The notes: generated from the sequence alone by a model not told the origin. A DNA stretch of 38,619 bases from a virus (IMGVR_UViG_3300046532_001831:1-38619); one strand, 5' to 3'. Positions 1 through 8,773 are shown, numbered from the stretch's first letter. Made by a program: numbers and translations.

Positions 1-1
1 G

Positions 2-562
2 TCATCTCAGAAATCATTTGACTTGCACTTACAGTTAATGTCATTCAACCCTAATATATCACCTATGATTGATGTACAAGCAGCGGGTTGTCTAGGTACT
101 GCAAATAGAATTAACAACATAGACAGCGCAACCTCAAAGAAGGTTAATGGTACTACAAACTCCCTACCAGCTGGTACAGGATTTGTTCCTTCGACTAACT
201 CTGAAGGTGATAGTAATGCAATGGTCTATGTAACAAGGAAGGTGAATCTTAAGACTCCAGCAACATCAATTAAGGTGATTTCAGATATCTTTAGACCACC
301 AACCACAGAAGTCAGATTAATGTATAAAATCATTAAGAATGATGAAGAGACACTATTAGATGATGTCGGATTTGAATACTTCAATACAGATGGTTCACCC
401 GATGTAGCAACAGAAGCTGATGCAAGAAACTTTAAGGAATACGAATTTACTGTAAATGATTTACCCGAATTCAGTGGATTTGTAGTCAAGATAGTAGGTC
501 AAGGTCAGAACACCTCAGTGATACCAGCGGTAACTGCACTAAGATGTATGGCACTTGCATAA
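2..562 (+). CDS. Virion structural protein, C-terminal part (5' end outside window)
   Basis: The reading frame is open from base 2 with no start codon that has a ribosome site, so this is the C-terminal 186 residues or so of a longer protein beginning before the window. It reads SSQKSFDLHLQLMS at the left edge and ends GQNTSVIPAVTALRCMALA. The segment NPNISPMIDVQAAG followed by a line about TANRINNI is of the kind I associate with the ends of large baseplate or tail structural proteins in marine T4-like phages, and its place ahead of the fibre cluster fits. It is soluble, beta-rich in appearance, with no membrane segment. The next gene begins two bases after its stop. The structural role is inferred from context; the exact family is not certain. 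Confidence 0.6.
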   Translation, partial: SSQKSFDLHLQLMSFNPNISPMIDVQAAGCLGTANRINNIDSATSKKVNGTTNSLPAGTGFVPSTNSEGDSNAMVYVTRKVNLKTPATSIKVISDIFRPPTTEVRLMYKIIKNDEETLLDDVGFEYFNTDGSPDVATEADARNFKEYEFTVNDLPEFSGFVVKIVGQGQNTSVIPAVTALRCMALA

Positions 563-563
563 G

Positions 564-764
564 ATGGCAATTAAAGTAGAAGGACAGACTCATCTTTATA
601 GAGAAGAAAGTTCTCATGCTATTATAAATACAGATGTAGAACAGTATAGATTGCATAAGGTTAGAAAACAAAGATTTATCGCTCAAAGAGAGGAGATAAA
701 TACACTTAAGACAGAAGTATCGGACATGAAGATGATGCTTCAACAATTATTGGATAGGGCATAA
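564..764 (+). CDS. Small coiled-coil protein of the tail gene cluster, unknown function
   Basis: A 66-residue protein starting MAIKVEGQTHLYREES. I chose the ATG at 564, one base after the previous stop, over an in-frame TTG at 555. Residues from about 30 on are charged, with hydrophobic residues spaced as in a coiled coil (QREEINTLKTEVSDMKMMLQ), so it probably oligomerises through that helix. Its stop overlaps the start of the following fibre gene in a TAATG, so translation of the two is probably coupled. Small linker or trimerisation proteins are common in phage tails, but I do not recognise a named family. The function is unknown. Confidence 0.65.
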   Translation: MAIKVEGQTHLYREESSHAIINTDVEQYRLHKVRKQRFIAQREEINTLKTEVSDMKMMLQQLLDRA

Positions 765-2371
765 TGGCAAAGACAGTAGACACATACTCAACTATTGAAC
801 AGTTCAGAGTCAAATACAACGAATTAGCAGTTAACGTTGGGGATATCTCTGGCTTAAGAACAGAGAATCAAGAAACAGTTATCGATGCTCTGAATAGTTT
901 AGAAGACAAATCGTTCTTCTTCCAAGAGTTAATCTACACATGTACTGCTAGTCAAACTGAATTTGGTTTGGGTACATCAATGGAAATTGATGACTTTAAC
1001 AATACACTTAGATTAAGAAAAGACAGATTCCAAGTATTCAAAAATTCCACTCTATTATTAGAGGGTGCTGACTATTCTATATCTGCTGTTACTGGAAACA
1101 TTTATTTTAAACTATCTCTAACTAGTGGTGCATCAGCAGGTGATAAACTTGTTGTGTACTCATTCACAGGTTCATACTTAGGAACATCTACAATTGGTGC
1201 TCAATCAATTGGATTCTTTACAGAGACCGCTGCAAATACAATTTATAATAATAACGATAGTGGTGTTATTATAAATGGTAACTATGCAGATGCAGCCAAC
1301 AGAGTAACAGCTCTTAGTGGTGGAAACACAATTGCAATGTATGGTCAAACTTTGCATGATGGAAACTTTACAGTAGACACTGGACATACAATCACTGCAC
1401 CAACCTTTACCGATTCAACAGCAACGATTACAGGCGGTGTGGGTACAGGGTTTAGTTCAATCACATCTACAATATTCAATGGTAACCTAAGTGGTACGAC
1501 TGCAGTTCTAACTTCAACAGTTCAAGCTGGTGGGGATATTACTTCAACTACAGACATAATTGCTGGAAGTGAATTCGTAATCGGAAGTGCAAGAATAGAC
1601 CAAACAGATTTAGAAAAAATCGATGACCTAACCAACGGAACTGTAATTGCTAGTAAAGCAGTTGCAGTAGATGTCAACAAAGACATTACTGGTTTCAGAA
1701 ATCTTACTGCAACAGGTATCATTACAGCAGATTCATTAGACATCGAAGGTGACGTAGACGTTAATGGTACTCTTGAAACAGATGGGTTCTCACTTAACGG
1801 TGTAACCGTAAGTGCAACTGCAACTGAACTGAACTACATTGATGGTTCAACTCAAGGAACCGTGGTTTTAAATAAAGCAGTCGTAGTAGATGCCAATAAA
1901 GACATTACTGGATTCAATAACGTTACTGCAACAGGTACCATATCAACTAGTGGTGAACTAGACGGTGGTTCTTTAGATATCAGTGGTGATGCAGATATCG
2001 GTGGTGACCTAACATTCGCTGGAGTAACTTTCCAAGAATACGCACAGGACAAAGTATCGGGTCTATTAAATCATAGTTCTCATACAAACATCACTGCATC
2101 ATATGACGATGCAAGTGATAAGATTCTACTTACTGGAGTTCCTACATATGGGGATGACGATGTCGCTGCATTGACAGTTGGCGGTATTGGTGTAACCGAA
2201 ACATATACTGGAGATGGTAACACATTACAATTTGATACCGACCCAGGCCTAGGTCTTAAACATAGTGGCAATACTGCCAGTGATAAAATTCAATTGGATT
2301 ATGAAGTGGTTTCCACTGCACCTTCGAGTGTTAGTGGTACAGAAGTGGGACACTTATGGTTCGTGGTATAA
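764..2371 (+). CDS. Tail fibre-like structural protein with TATELNYIDG repeats
   Basis: A 535-residue protein. The N-terminal ~130 residues (YSTIEQFRVKYNELAVNVGD, then a beta-rich part with FQVFKNSTLLLEGADYS) look like an attachment domain. The rest is a repetitive Thr/Ser/Gly/Asp-rich shaft. It contains two copies of a module with the sequence V.DVNKDITGFRNLTATG or V.DANKDITGFNNVTATG, and a TATELNYIDG motif that is widespread in phage tail fibres. Near the end, NITASYDDASDKILLTG resembles the YDD repeat of the large fibre gene at 10000-12420. It ends in SGTEVGHLWFVV. Tail fibres of this kind are trimeric virion parts that contact the host surface. The family and fibre role are well supported; which fibre it is cannot be told. 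Confidence 0.8.
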   Translation: MAKTVDTYSTIEQFRVKYNELAVNVGDISGLRTENQETVIDALNSLEDKSFFFQELIYTCTASQTEFGLGTSMEIDDFNNTLRLRKDRFQVFKNSTLLLEGADYSISAVTGNIYFKLSLTSGASAGDKLVVYSFTGSYLGTSTIGAQSIGFFTETAANTIYNNNDSGVIINGNYADAANRVTALSGGNTIAMYGQTLHDGNFTVDTGHTITAPTFTDSTATITGGVGTGFSSITSTIFNGNLSGTTAVLTSTVQAGGDITSTTDIIAGSEFVIGSARIDQTDLEKIDDLTNGTVIASKAVAVDVNKDITGFRNLTATGIITADSLDIEGDVDVNGTLETDGFSLNGVTVSATATELNYIDGSTQGTVVLNKAVVVDANKDITGFNNVTATGTISTSGELDGGSLDISGDADIGGDLTFAGVTFQEYAQDKVSGLLNHSSHTNITASYDDASDKILLTGVPTYGDDDVAALTVGGIGVTETYTGDGNTLQFDTDPGLGLKHSGNTASDKIQLDYEVVSTAPSSVSGTEVGHLWFVV

Positions 2372-2374
2372 TAT
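2363..2374 (+). promoter_or_regulatory. Possible promoter, GTGGTATAATAT
   Basis: The 12-mer GTGGTATAATAT lies across the stop of the fibre gene, four bases before the ATG at 2378. Exactly the same 12-mer sits five bases before the uvsY-like gene at 35051, and GTGGTATAAATAT precedes the portal gene. It could be an extended -10 (TGnTATAAT) or a variant late box. The sharing is seen directly; promoter activity is inferred. Confidence 0.35.
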
Positions 2375-2377
2375 GAT

Positions 2378-4036
2378 ATGTCTGAAGAAATATTTGTAAA
2401 TATAGCAACGGAAATTCAGCAACCTTATATTGCCAGAGTTCCAGCAAATGCACAACAACCAAACATAAGACAAGTGGCGATTCAGTCGCCTGCGCAAGCA
2501 AGACAACCTAATACCTATCAGTATAGGTCACCCTTTGCATATAACGCTCCAGTCTCAGCACAACAACCTAATATTAGGGATGCAAGACAACCCTTTACAT
2601 ATGTAAGACAAGGACAGACTCCAACAATATACCAACACCAAACTCCATTTACGTATGCACGTCAAGCGAGTCAACCAGCAACATATGTATTTCAGACAAC
2701 ATATCCGTATGTTGCAAACGCACAAACGAATTCTACCGAGGATGCACAACAACCATATCCTTACATTGCAAATGCAAGACAGCCAGGCACATACCAACAC
2801 CCTAGTCCGTTTACATATCAGAATCCGTCAGCTGGACAAGAACCACATATTAAAAATACGCAACAACCGTATCCGTATATTGCAAGCGCACAAGAGTCTA
2901 ATATTGCAAATGGGCAAGAACCCAACATAAGAAATTCACAGACACCGTTCACATATCAACATAGAACACCGTCTACTTATCAGAATCCTAGTAACAAACA
3001 AGTAAACGTCCCATACATTTATCGTTCACCGTTTACGTATAGAAATCCTGTAAACGGTCAAGAACCTAATATTAGGGATGCAAGACAGCCTGCTTCATAT
3101 CAACACAGAAGTCCGTTTACGTACCAAGATTCTAGAGACCAACAACAACCGTATCCGTATATTGCAAATGCAAGACAACCTGCTATTTACCAACATCAAA
3201 GTCCGTTCACTTACAGAAGTCCTGTATCTGCTCAGCAACCGTATCCGTACATTGCAAATAGTCAAACACCGTTTACGTACCAACATAGAAGTCCGTTTAC
3301 ATATGCAAGACAGGGTCAAACCCCTTTCACATATAATATACAGACACCAGCAAGCACAGACTCAACAACACCAGCAGTAGGAAGAACACCTTACATATTT
3401 GATGGTGTGGATGGAGATGATGCTGGTGACAATACTACTACTTGGGGCCCAGGCAACAGTGCAGCCCAACATACAAATGCACAATATTCACAAGGGACAA
3501 CAAACAGAAGTTGGGATACAGTTCGTGCTTATAGTGGTACTAATTCTGGTGATGCATCTGCCTCAATGGAGTTCACATATAAAACAAGTGGAACATATGC
3601 AAACTCAGTAGAAGTAGACTGGTATGCAGTAGACTCTTCAACGATGGGGCCAAACTATCGAGACCATATTAATGTGCATTCTCCAATTGATAATAGTTGG
3701 TCTATTGATGTAAAATGGAATTCATCAGCGGATTTTCAGACAACACAGTATGGTGCTACTGTTAAGTTCCCTTATTCTAGTAATAATACTTCGGGTGCAA
3801 GAGCTAAAGCAACATGGCACAATATTTGGGATGGAAGTACTGCAACTTATGTCCAATTTGGGTGGAGTGTCAACACCAATAATTCAAATCAAAATCCTTA
3901 TGGAGAAGTCCGAAGTTCACAGGTTTCAATACAATTAAGAGTTTATAAGACTGGTGAAACAACTTTGTATACAACAAATCCTACTTCGAAGCTCATTAAT
4001 ATGACCGCATCGAAAGGCGGGGGAGCTCCTCTATAA
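2378..4036 (+). CDS. Pro/Gln/Tyr-rich short-repeat protein 1 with C-terminal globular domain (putative fibre/adhesin)
   Basis: A 552-residue protein. Residues ~15-330 are made of 6-, 8-, 10- and 12-residue units each ending in proline, such as FTYRNP, VNGQEP, NIRDARQP, ASYQHRSP and FTYARQGQTP, usually with Gln or Arg two residues before the Pro. All proline spacings counted here are even. The repeats have few acidic residues, almost no lysine and no cysteine. Residues ~335-552 form a different, Ser/Thr/Asn/Trp-rich domain that looks beta-stranded and ends in a Gly-rich SKGGGAPL. The layout suggests a fibre shaft with a terminal binding head. The start ATG follows the previous stop by six bases, and its stop overlaps the next repeat gene in a TAATG. 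I do not recognise a named family; a virion fibre role is inferred from position. Confidence 0.75.
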   Translation: MSEEIFVNIATEIQQPYIARVPANAQQPNIRQVAIQSPAQARQPNTYQYRSPFAYNAPVSAQQPNIRDARQPFTYVRQGQTPTIYQHQTPFTYARQASQPATYVFQTTYPYVANAQTNSTEDAQQPYPYIANARQPGTYQHPSPFTYQNPSAGQEPHIKNTQQPYPYIASAQESNIANGQEPNIRNSQTPFTYQHRTPSTYQNPSNKQVNVPYIYRSPFTYRNPVNGQEPNIRDARQPASYQHRSPFTYQDSRDQQQPYPYIANARQPAIYQHQSPFTYRSPVSAQQPYPYIANSQTPFTYQHRSPFTYARQGQTPFTYNIQTPASTDSTTPAVGRTPYIFDGVDGDDAGDNTTTWGPGNSAAQHTNAQYSQGTTNRSWDTVRAYSGTNSGDASASMEFTYKTSGTYANSVEVDWYAVDSSTMGPNYRDHINVHSPIDNSWSIDVKWNSSADFQTTQYGATVKFPYSSNNTSGARAKATWHNIWDGSTATYVQFGWSVNTNNSNQNPYGEVRSSQVSIQLRVYKTGETTLYTTNPTSKLINMTASKGGGAPL

Positions 4037-5020
4037 TGGCAACTGGACAACAACCATATATTTTCCAACAACCCTCTATTGTTTCATATAGAGTCCCGAG
4101 TTCGCATGATGCACAACAACCGTATCCATATATTGCAACTGGGCAAGAACCTAATATTAGGAATGCAAGACAGCCTTCGACATATGACAGAACTGGACAG
4201 ACTCCATTCACATACAGAAACCCTGTTAATGGACAACAACCTAACATACGTAGTAGTCAAACACCATTTACGTATCAAAGAACTGGTCAGACTCCAGTTA
4301 TATACACTGTATCTGTAACTTCTCAAGAGCCTAACATACGTAATAGTCAAACACCATTTACGTATTCTCATAGAAGTCCGTTCACGTATCAGAACCCTTC
4401 GAACGCACAAGAGATACAAAACAGAACTGCTCAGCAACCATTGATATACAGAAACCCTGTTAATGCACAGACTCCTAGTATTGGAAATGACAGACAACCT
4501 GCTACGTACCAACATCAAAGTCCGTTCACGTATCAAAGACGAAGTCCGTTTACGTATTCAAGACAAGCACAACAACCTGCTACTTATCAGATGAGAAGTC
4601 CGTTCACATATAGGAATCCAGTAAATGGACAAACTAATGTTGTTAAGAATAGTCAAACCCCATTTACGTATCAAAGAACTGGGCAAAATCCTTTCACGTA
4701 TCAACATAGAACTCCGTTCACATATAATAGAAACGGACGAACTCCAGCAATAGGTAACCACAACATATCTTATCCATATATTGCAGATGGAGCTCAACCG
4801 TCGATAGCAAATAAACAAATTTCATATCCATATATTGCAGCGGGACAGAATCCATTTACATATACTCATAGAAGTCCATTCACTTATCAGAATGCAGTAC
4901 AAGGACAGGAACCTAATATAAGAAATAGTCAAACACCTTTCTTCTATAATGCTGGAAGTCAAGTATCATATAATCATAGGTCACCATTTACGTATCAAGT
5001 AACTTATCAGACTACAAGAG
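2420..5020 (+). repeat. Coding short-repeat region A (18/24/30-bp units)
   Basis: Except for the C-terminal domain of the first protein (about 3385-4036), this stretch is built from degenerate 18-, 24- and 30-bp units encoding x(n)-[QR]-x-P. Common unit sequences include caacatagaagtccgtttac, repeated with third-base changes. Mixed synonymous codons show that most units are old rather than recently duplicated. Confidence 0.85.
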
Positions 5021-5163
5021 TGATACCAAGATATGCAAAAGTAAAAGGAGTCTTTATAAATGATGGTGGAACTTTGAAGAAGTTGGATGAAGTTCACGTA
5101 AATGACCAAGGTACAGCAAGAAAAATACATCAATCTGTACCTACTGCTCAGTATCAAACTTAA
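4036..5163 (+). CDS. Pro/Gln/Tyr-rich short-repeat protein 2
   Basis: A 375-residue paralogue of the preceding protein, beginning MATGQQPYIFQQP and consisting of the same units (NIRNSQTP, FTYSHRSP, FTYQNP, VNGQQP, FTYQRTGQTP) to about residue 330. Longer units of 12, 14 and 16 residues are multiples in which a proline has been lost, and even spacing is kept. The last ~40 residues are a separate small domain (AKVKGVFINDGGTLKKLDEV, then HVNDQGTARKI) whose pattern, VKxxGxxKxVxxVxVxxxG, resembles the N-terminus of the repeat protein at 12473. The start overlaps the upstream stop (TAATG), with a purine-rich GGCGGGGGAG upstream as ribosome site. Function unknown; probably a virion fibre or adhesin. 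Confidence 0.75.
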   Translation: MATGQQPYIFQQPSIVSYRVPSSHDAQQPYPYIATGQEPNIRNARQPSTYDRTGQTPFTYRNPVNGQQPNIRSSQTPFTYQRTGQTPVIYTVSVTSQEPNIRNSQTPFTYSHRSPFTYQNPSNAQEIQNRTAQQPLIYRNPVNAQTPSIGNDRQPATYQHQSPFTYQRRSPFTYSRQAQQPATYQMRSPFTYRNPVNGQTNVVKNSQTPFTYQRTGQNPFTYQHRTPFTYNRNGRTPAIGNHNISYPYIADGAQPSIANKQISYPYIAAGQNPFTYTHRSPFTYQNAVQGQEPNIRNSQTPFFYNAGSQVSYNHRSPFTYQVTYQTTRVIPRYAKVKGVFINDGGTLKKLDEVHVNDQGTARKIHQSVPTAQYQT

Positions 5164-5169
5164 ATAGGG

Positions 5170-5177
5170 TATAAATA
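5170..5177 (+). promoter_or_regulatory. Late promoter box TATAAATA, leaderless type
   Basis: A perfect TATAAATA, the T4-like late promoter motif, with five bases (GTATT) between it and the ATG at 5183. With the usual T4 late start site, transcription would begin at or beside the A of the start codon. There is no Shine-Dalgarno between box and start. Confidence 0.75.
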
Positions 5178-5182
5178 GTATT

Positions 5183-5512
5183 ATGGCTATACTTGCAAAC
5201 ATTTTCATAGACCAACATACAGATTTTCAGATTACTGTGGACGTAACAGACGCGTCGGGTAACGTACTAAATCTTACTGGTTATACAGCAGCTGCTCAGA
5301 TGAGGAAGACCTATGGGTCATCTTCGGTATCTGCAACGTTTGGAACTTCAATTGTCGCTTCGACAGGGAAGGTTACATTAACTTTAACCGATGCTGTTAC
5401 TGGTGCTTTAGATTCAGGCAGATATGTTTACGACATGACAGTAACTAGTGGTAGTACAACAACTAGAGTCATCGAGGGTCAAGCAATAGTCACCCCAAGC
5501 GTAACGAGGTAA
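5183..5512 (+). CDS. Small beta-sandwich virion protein, BppU N-terminal-like
   Basis: A 109-residue protein, MAILANIFIDQHTDFQITVD onward. The order of features, an opening IxxxxDFxITVDVTD, then GNVLNLTGYTAAAQMRKTY, then TGKVTLTLTDAVTGALDSGRYVYDM, matches the pattern of the BppU N-terminal/Ig-like baseplate domain common in phage tails (DFxxxxxxxDxxGxxxDLTGyxxxxxxR). In that family the domain anchors receptor-binding proteins to the baseplate. It has its own leaderless late promoter and is followed at once by another small fibre-type gene. The fold assignment is from motif memory, not a search. Confidence 0.6.
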   Translation: MAILANIFIDQHTDFQITVDVTDASGNVLNLTGYTAAAQMRKTYGSSSVSATFGTSIVASTGKVTLTLTDAVTGALDSGRYVYDMTVTSGSTTTRVIEGQAIVTPSVTR

Positions 5513-5516
5513 TATC

Positions 5517-5750
5517 ATGGCAATCAGAGGAACATTAAGTAGAATAGCAACAGTCGGTGGTAGAGTTGCTGGTGCTGGTAATATAAAAGCTCAACAGGTA
5601 ACTGTGGGTGGTGGTGCTGACTTAGGTACTAAATCAATCAACGAACTTTCAGATGTAACTGCAACAGAAACCGATGACGGTCTTCTGTCATATGATGCAG
5701 CTTCTGAGAGGTGGACTACAACTACCGTCCTCGACGGTGGAACATTCTAA
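5517..5750 (+). CDS. Short fibre-associated protein ending in DGGTF
   Basis: A 77-residue protein starting MAIRGTLSRIATVGGRVAGA, with ribosome site GAGGT eight bases before the ATG. The C-terminal half (LSDVTATETDDGLLSYDAAS then RWTTTTVLDGGTF) carries the NELSDV...DGLLSYDA..W pattern seen in many marine phage fibre proteins. It ends in DGGTF, as does the large fibre protein at 5892-7478 (IDGGTF), while the small protein at 9782-10000 ends IDGGTI. The shared tail suggests a common terminal strand or docking element. It is probably a small accessory subunit of the fibre apparatus; no function can be named. Confidence 0.6.
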   Translation: MAIRGTLSRIATVGGRVAGAGNIKAQQVTVGGGADLGTKSINELSDVTATETDDGLLSYDAASERWTTTTVLDGGTF

Positions 5751-5753
5751 AAC

Positions 5754-5761
5754 ACTAAATA
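5754..5761 (+). promoter_or_regulatory. Late promoter box ACTAAATA
   Basis: ACTAAATA, a variant of the late box, lies 130 bases before the fibre gene at 5892 and just past the stop at 5750. It would give a leader of about 125 bases that contains two possible hairpins. Confidence 0.5.
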
Positions 5762-5775
5762 AGTGTACAAATCAA

Positions 5776-5814
5776 GGTTGTCGACAGTGAGACAACGACC
5801 CACATTGTGAGTGG
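5776..5814 (+). other. Two possible hairpins in the leader of the 5892 gene
   Basis: GTTGTC (5777-5782) can pair with GACAAC (5791-5796) around an 8-base loop, and CCAC (5800-5803) with GTGG (5811-5814) around a 7-base loop. The 141-base gap 5751-5891 has no gene. The stems are short, so a regulatory role is only a possibility. Confidence 0.35.
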
Positions 5815-5891
5815 ACAGACTATATTATGAACTCAAATTCTCGGGATAGTGAACGAGGCAAACTAATAATTTATTTTAAAGGAAAAATAAA

Positions 5892-7478
5892 ATGGCAACA
5901 GTAATTCAGATTAAAAGAAGTACAGGTGTATCCGCACCAGCTATATCCGACCTATCGGAAGGTGAACTAGCATACGTACAGGACAGGTCGAATTCAGGTG
6001 CTGGAGCAAAACTATACATCGAATCAGTAGATTCTGATAATAGTACACCGTTAATCCAAGCAATTGGTGGTAAGTACTATACAGATATGCTTGCTGGTAC
6101 ATCAGCAACTCCTGCCGACCTTAAGGTTGGTAATAGTGCAAGTACAGGTGGTAGTATTAAGTTAATGGAAGACACAGACAATGGAAGTAATTTCGTTGCT
6201 CTTAAATCTCCAAACACTTTAGGCTCTTCAGTAACATGGACTCTTCCTTCAGCAGACGGTAGTGCAAACCAAGTCATCGGTACAGATGGTTCAGGCGCAT
6301 TATCATTTTTATCAACAACATCAACCCTAGCAGGTGCTACGGATTCAGATATTTCATCCCCAACAGCAGGTCAAGTACTTGTTCATGACGGAAGTAACTC
6401 ATTTGATAACGTAACATTTAGTGGTGACGTAACTCTAGCAGCTAACGGTGCAGTAGCAATTGCAGCTAACGCAGTACAAGTTGGAAACATTGACTTCTTA
6501 GTCGATGAAGACAACATGGTTTCTGACTCAGCAATTAAAGTTCCGACACAGCAATCTGTTAAAGCATATGTAGACGCGGTTACTACAGAACTAGAAGGTC
6601 AAGACCTTGACGGTACTGCAGACAGTGGAACATTAGCAGTTGATTTAGACTCTCAGTCTATAGCCTTCACAGGTGGAACAGGTGTAACAACTTCTGCAAC
6701 AGGACAAGCGGTAACGTTTGCAATTGGACAGGCAGTTGGAACTTCAGACAATGTATCATTCGGTAACGTAACAGTTGGCGGAACATTAAACTCAGACGAC
6801 ATCACTGCAACAACATTGACTGCAAGTGGTAACGTCATTGTAACAGGTGACTTAAGTGTTAACGGTACTACTACAACAGTAAATAGTACAACTGTTTCTA
6901 TCGCAGACCCAGTTTTTGAAATTGGTTCAGATAGTTCAGACGATAACTTAGACCGTGGTATTAAATTCAAATATAACGATGGAGCTGCTAAACTCGGTTT
7001 CTTCGGTATGGACGAAAATAATCAGAAATTTATTGCACTTAAAGCTGCAACAGATTCTTCTTCAGTATTCAGTGGTACAGCGATGGACGGTGTATTCGGT
7101 GGACTTGAAGCAACTGGTCTTGCATTAAGTGGTTCAATAACTTCAGTAGACGGAGCAACTCCAAGTAACGGTCAGATAATGATGGGTACTGGTTCAGATT
7201 TAGCTCTAGGAACTATTACTGCTGGTGATGGAATCGATGTTACTAACGGTGCTGGAAGCATTACAATCAGTTCTGAGCAATCTACTGCATCTAACTTAGG
7301 TGTTGTAATTGTATCTGCTGGAGATGGTATGGATGTATCATACTCAGGCGGAACAGCAACTGTAAGTGGTGAAGATGCTACGGTTTCCAACAAAGGTATC
7401 GCGAGTTTTGCTACAGCAAACTTCACGGTTTCTAGTGGAGCAGTATCAATCACTGGTATTGACGGCGGAACGTTTTAA
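5892..7478 (+). CDS. Large modular tail fibre protein with IQIKRS N-terminal domain
   Basis: A 528-residue fibre protein. The N-terminus MATVIQIKRSTGVSAP..SDLSEGELAYV is the IQIKRS/GELA module that begins many marine phage fibres and is shared with the next gene. Then follow a TLPSADGSANQVI..DGSGALSF module (~120-145), a long Thr/Ser/Gly/Val-rich repetitive shaft with LSVNGTTTTVNSTTVSIADP (~320-345), and an end GIDGGTF. The NGTxTTV..T module recurs in the genes at 8840 and 10000, so this is one of a set of parts-sharing fibres. The ribosome site AAAGGAAAA stands before the ATG. It is likely a trimeric receptor-binding or shaft protein. Family assignment is strong; the exact fibre is unknown. 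Confidence 0.8.
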   Translation: MATVIQIKRSTGVSAPAISDLSEGELAYVQDRSNSGAGAKLYIESVDSDNSTPLIQAIGGKYYTDMLAGTSATPADLKVGNSASTGGSIKLMEDTDNGSNFVALKSPNTLGSSVTWTLPSADGSANQVIGTDGSGALSFLSTTSTLAGATDSDISSPTAGQVLVHDGSNSFDNVTFSGDVTLAANGAVAIAANAVQVGNIDFLVDEDNMVSDSAIKVPTQQSVKAYVDAVTTELEGQDLDGTADSGTLAVDLDSQSIAFTGGTGVTTSATGQAVTFAIGQAVGTSDNVSFGNVTVGGTLNSDDITATTLTASGNVIVTGDLSVNGTTTTVNSTTVSIADPVFEIGSDSSDDNLDRGIKFKYNDGAAKLGFFGMDENNQKFIALKAATDSSSVFSGTAMDGVFGGLEATGLALSGSITSVDGATPSNGQIMMGTGSDLALGTITAGDGIDVTNGAGSITISSEQSTASNLGVVIVSAGDGMDVSYSGGTATVSGEDATVSNKGIASFATANFTVSSGAVSITGIDGGTF

Positions 7479-7516
7479 TTAACATTTCATCAAACCAATA
7501 ATACTAGGAGAGTAAC

Positions 7517-8344
7517 ATGGCAACAGTTATTAATTTTAAAAGAAGTTCGACTCAGAATGCAGTCCCGACTACTGGTGATTTATCACTAGGCGAAGTCGCG
7601 ATTAATACCTATCATGGTAGAATGTATACTGAAAAGAACGATGGGTCAGCAGCGGTTATTGAAATCGGTAGCAGTCCCAAGACTTTATCTGTTAATGACG
7701 CCTACTCCTTTCCAACTAGTGATGGTACTTCGAACCAAATATTGCAGACCAATGGGTCAGGCACACTATCTTTTGCCTCAGCAGCCTCAAGTGGAGTTGT
7801 CACATTTACCTACACAATAGGTTCAACAGTTACAGTTATCAGCGGAAACGATGATGATAGTAATGCGTTGGCTTATACAGCAGGTAGTGAACAAGTTTAT
7901 TTGAACGGTGTTAAGTTAATTGGTGGTGGTGTTGATTACACTGCAACAAATAGTTCGACCATTACCCTTGTTGCTAACGCAATAAGTGGTGATGTTTTAG
8001 AAGTCGTGGCAATTACGGCTGCAGCAAACCTTGTACAAGGTTATTATACTGCATCCGCTCTTACCGCAACCACAGCAAACCAAGTATTATCTTCAAATGC
8101 AGTTGCAATTAAGGGCATCAAGTATGTCATTAATGCAACTCACGCTTCGGCGGGGACACATGCATGTGAAGTATTACTTATTAATAACGGCTCGAGTGCA
8201 TACTTCGTACAATACGGAGATGTGTATTCAACAGCAAGTTTGTTTACATTGAGTGCTGATGTTAATTCGGGGAATATGAGATTACTCATAACTCCAACTA
8301 ACACCAACACTACAGTGGATACATTCCAAATTAGACACTCTTAA
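7517..8344 (+). CDS. Modular tail fibre protein with IxFKRS N-terminal domain
   Basis: A 275-residue protein preceded by TAGGAGAG. Residues 1-40 (MATVINFKRSSTQNAVP..GDLSLGEVAIN) copy the N-terminal module of the gene before it. Residues ~65-92 hold SFPTSDGTSNQILQTNGSGT, also found at 8840-9673. A middle beta domain contains SEQVYLNGVKLIGGGVDYTA, a pattern widespread in phage fibres. The last ~100 residues (from about YYTASALTATTANQVL to FQIRHS) are a domain shared in weaker form with the next two genes (KYVI..., EVLLINNGSSA, LRLLITP pattern). The domain is probably a small beta-sandwich receptor-binding head. The fibre role is well supported, head function inferred. Confidence 0.75.
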   Translation: MATVINFKRSSTQNAVPTTGDLSLGEVAINTYHGRMYTEKNDGSAAVIEIGSSPKTLSVNDAYSFPTSDGTSNQILQTNGSGTLSFASAASSGVVTFTYTIGSTVTVISGNDDDSNALAYTAGSEQVYLNGVKLIGGGVDYTATNSSTITLVANAISGDVLEVVAITAAANLVQGYYTASALTATTANQVLSSNAVAIKGIKYVINATHASAGTHACEVLLINNGSSAYFVQYGDVYSTASLFTLSADVNSGNMRLLITPTNTNTTVDTFQIRHS

Positions 8345-8359
8345 GGGGGGGATTAACTA

Positions 8360-8773
8360 ATGGCAAAATCAATGAGTTTTAAATTAGCAGAATTAATCCG
8401 TGTGTTTCAGTACGATACCGTCAGTGACGAAATCAGTACTACCAAAACCCTAGGAGACAAGAACAAATCTAAAGGTGATTCAACTACTACTGCAACGACT
8501 CAAGTCAATCTTGATACGTTTGCACATGCTAGTTTTAGAGCTGCAAGATATGTTATTGCAATGTCTGAAGGGAGTGATTTCCATAGTACTGAATTAATGT
8601 TAATTCATGACGGTACTAATGTAACACTAACAGCATACGGCACGTTAAAAAGCGGTTCTGCTTTGGCGACTTTTGATGCAGATATAAGTGGGGCTGACCT
8701 CAGATTGAGAATCACACCTGCTTCTACTTCATCAACCGTTACAAAGTTCGATAGAACGACAGTAGACGCATAA
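8360..8773 (+). CDS. Small fibre-head-like protein sharing the C-terminal domain of its neighbours
   Basis: A 137-residue protein with a very strong ribosome site (GGGGGG, about eight bases before the ATG). Residues 1-40 (MAKSMSFKLAELIRVFQYDT) are unique. Residues ~40-137 match the C-terminal domain of the 8840-9673 protein along the whole length: NLDTF/NMDTF, RAARYVI/RSAKYEV, TELMLIHDGT/TELSIVHNGT, YGTLKSGSALATF/YGTVLTGSTELATF, and LRLRITPASTSSTV/LRIRTTPASSNSTV. So it looks like a free-standing copy of that head domain. A terminator follows 24 bases after the stop. It is probably an alternative or accessory adhesin; the function is not shown by sequence alone. Confidence 0.65.
   Translation: MAKSMSFKLAELIRVFQYDTVSDEISTTKTLGDKNKSKGDSTTTATTQVNLDTFAHASFRAARYVIAMSEGSDFHSTELMLIHDGTNVTLTAYGTLKSGSALATFDADISGADLRLRITPASTSSTVTKFDRTTVDA

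Noticed and set aside
3078-3380. Forward second-frame open stretch in repeat gene 1 (also at 2655-2930, 13278-13880, 13962-14318 and 14694-15263).
   Set aside because: A +1/-1 frame shadow of the repeat with Leu/Arg/Ile/His-rich composition and no start signals.
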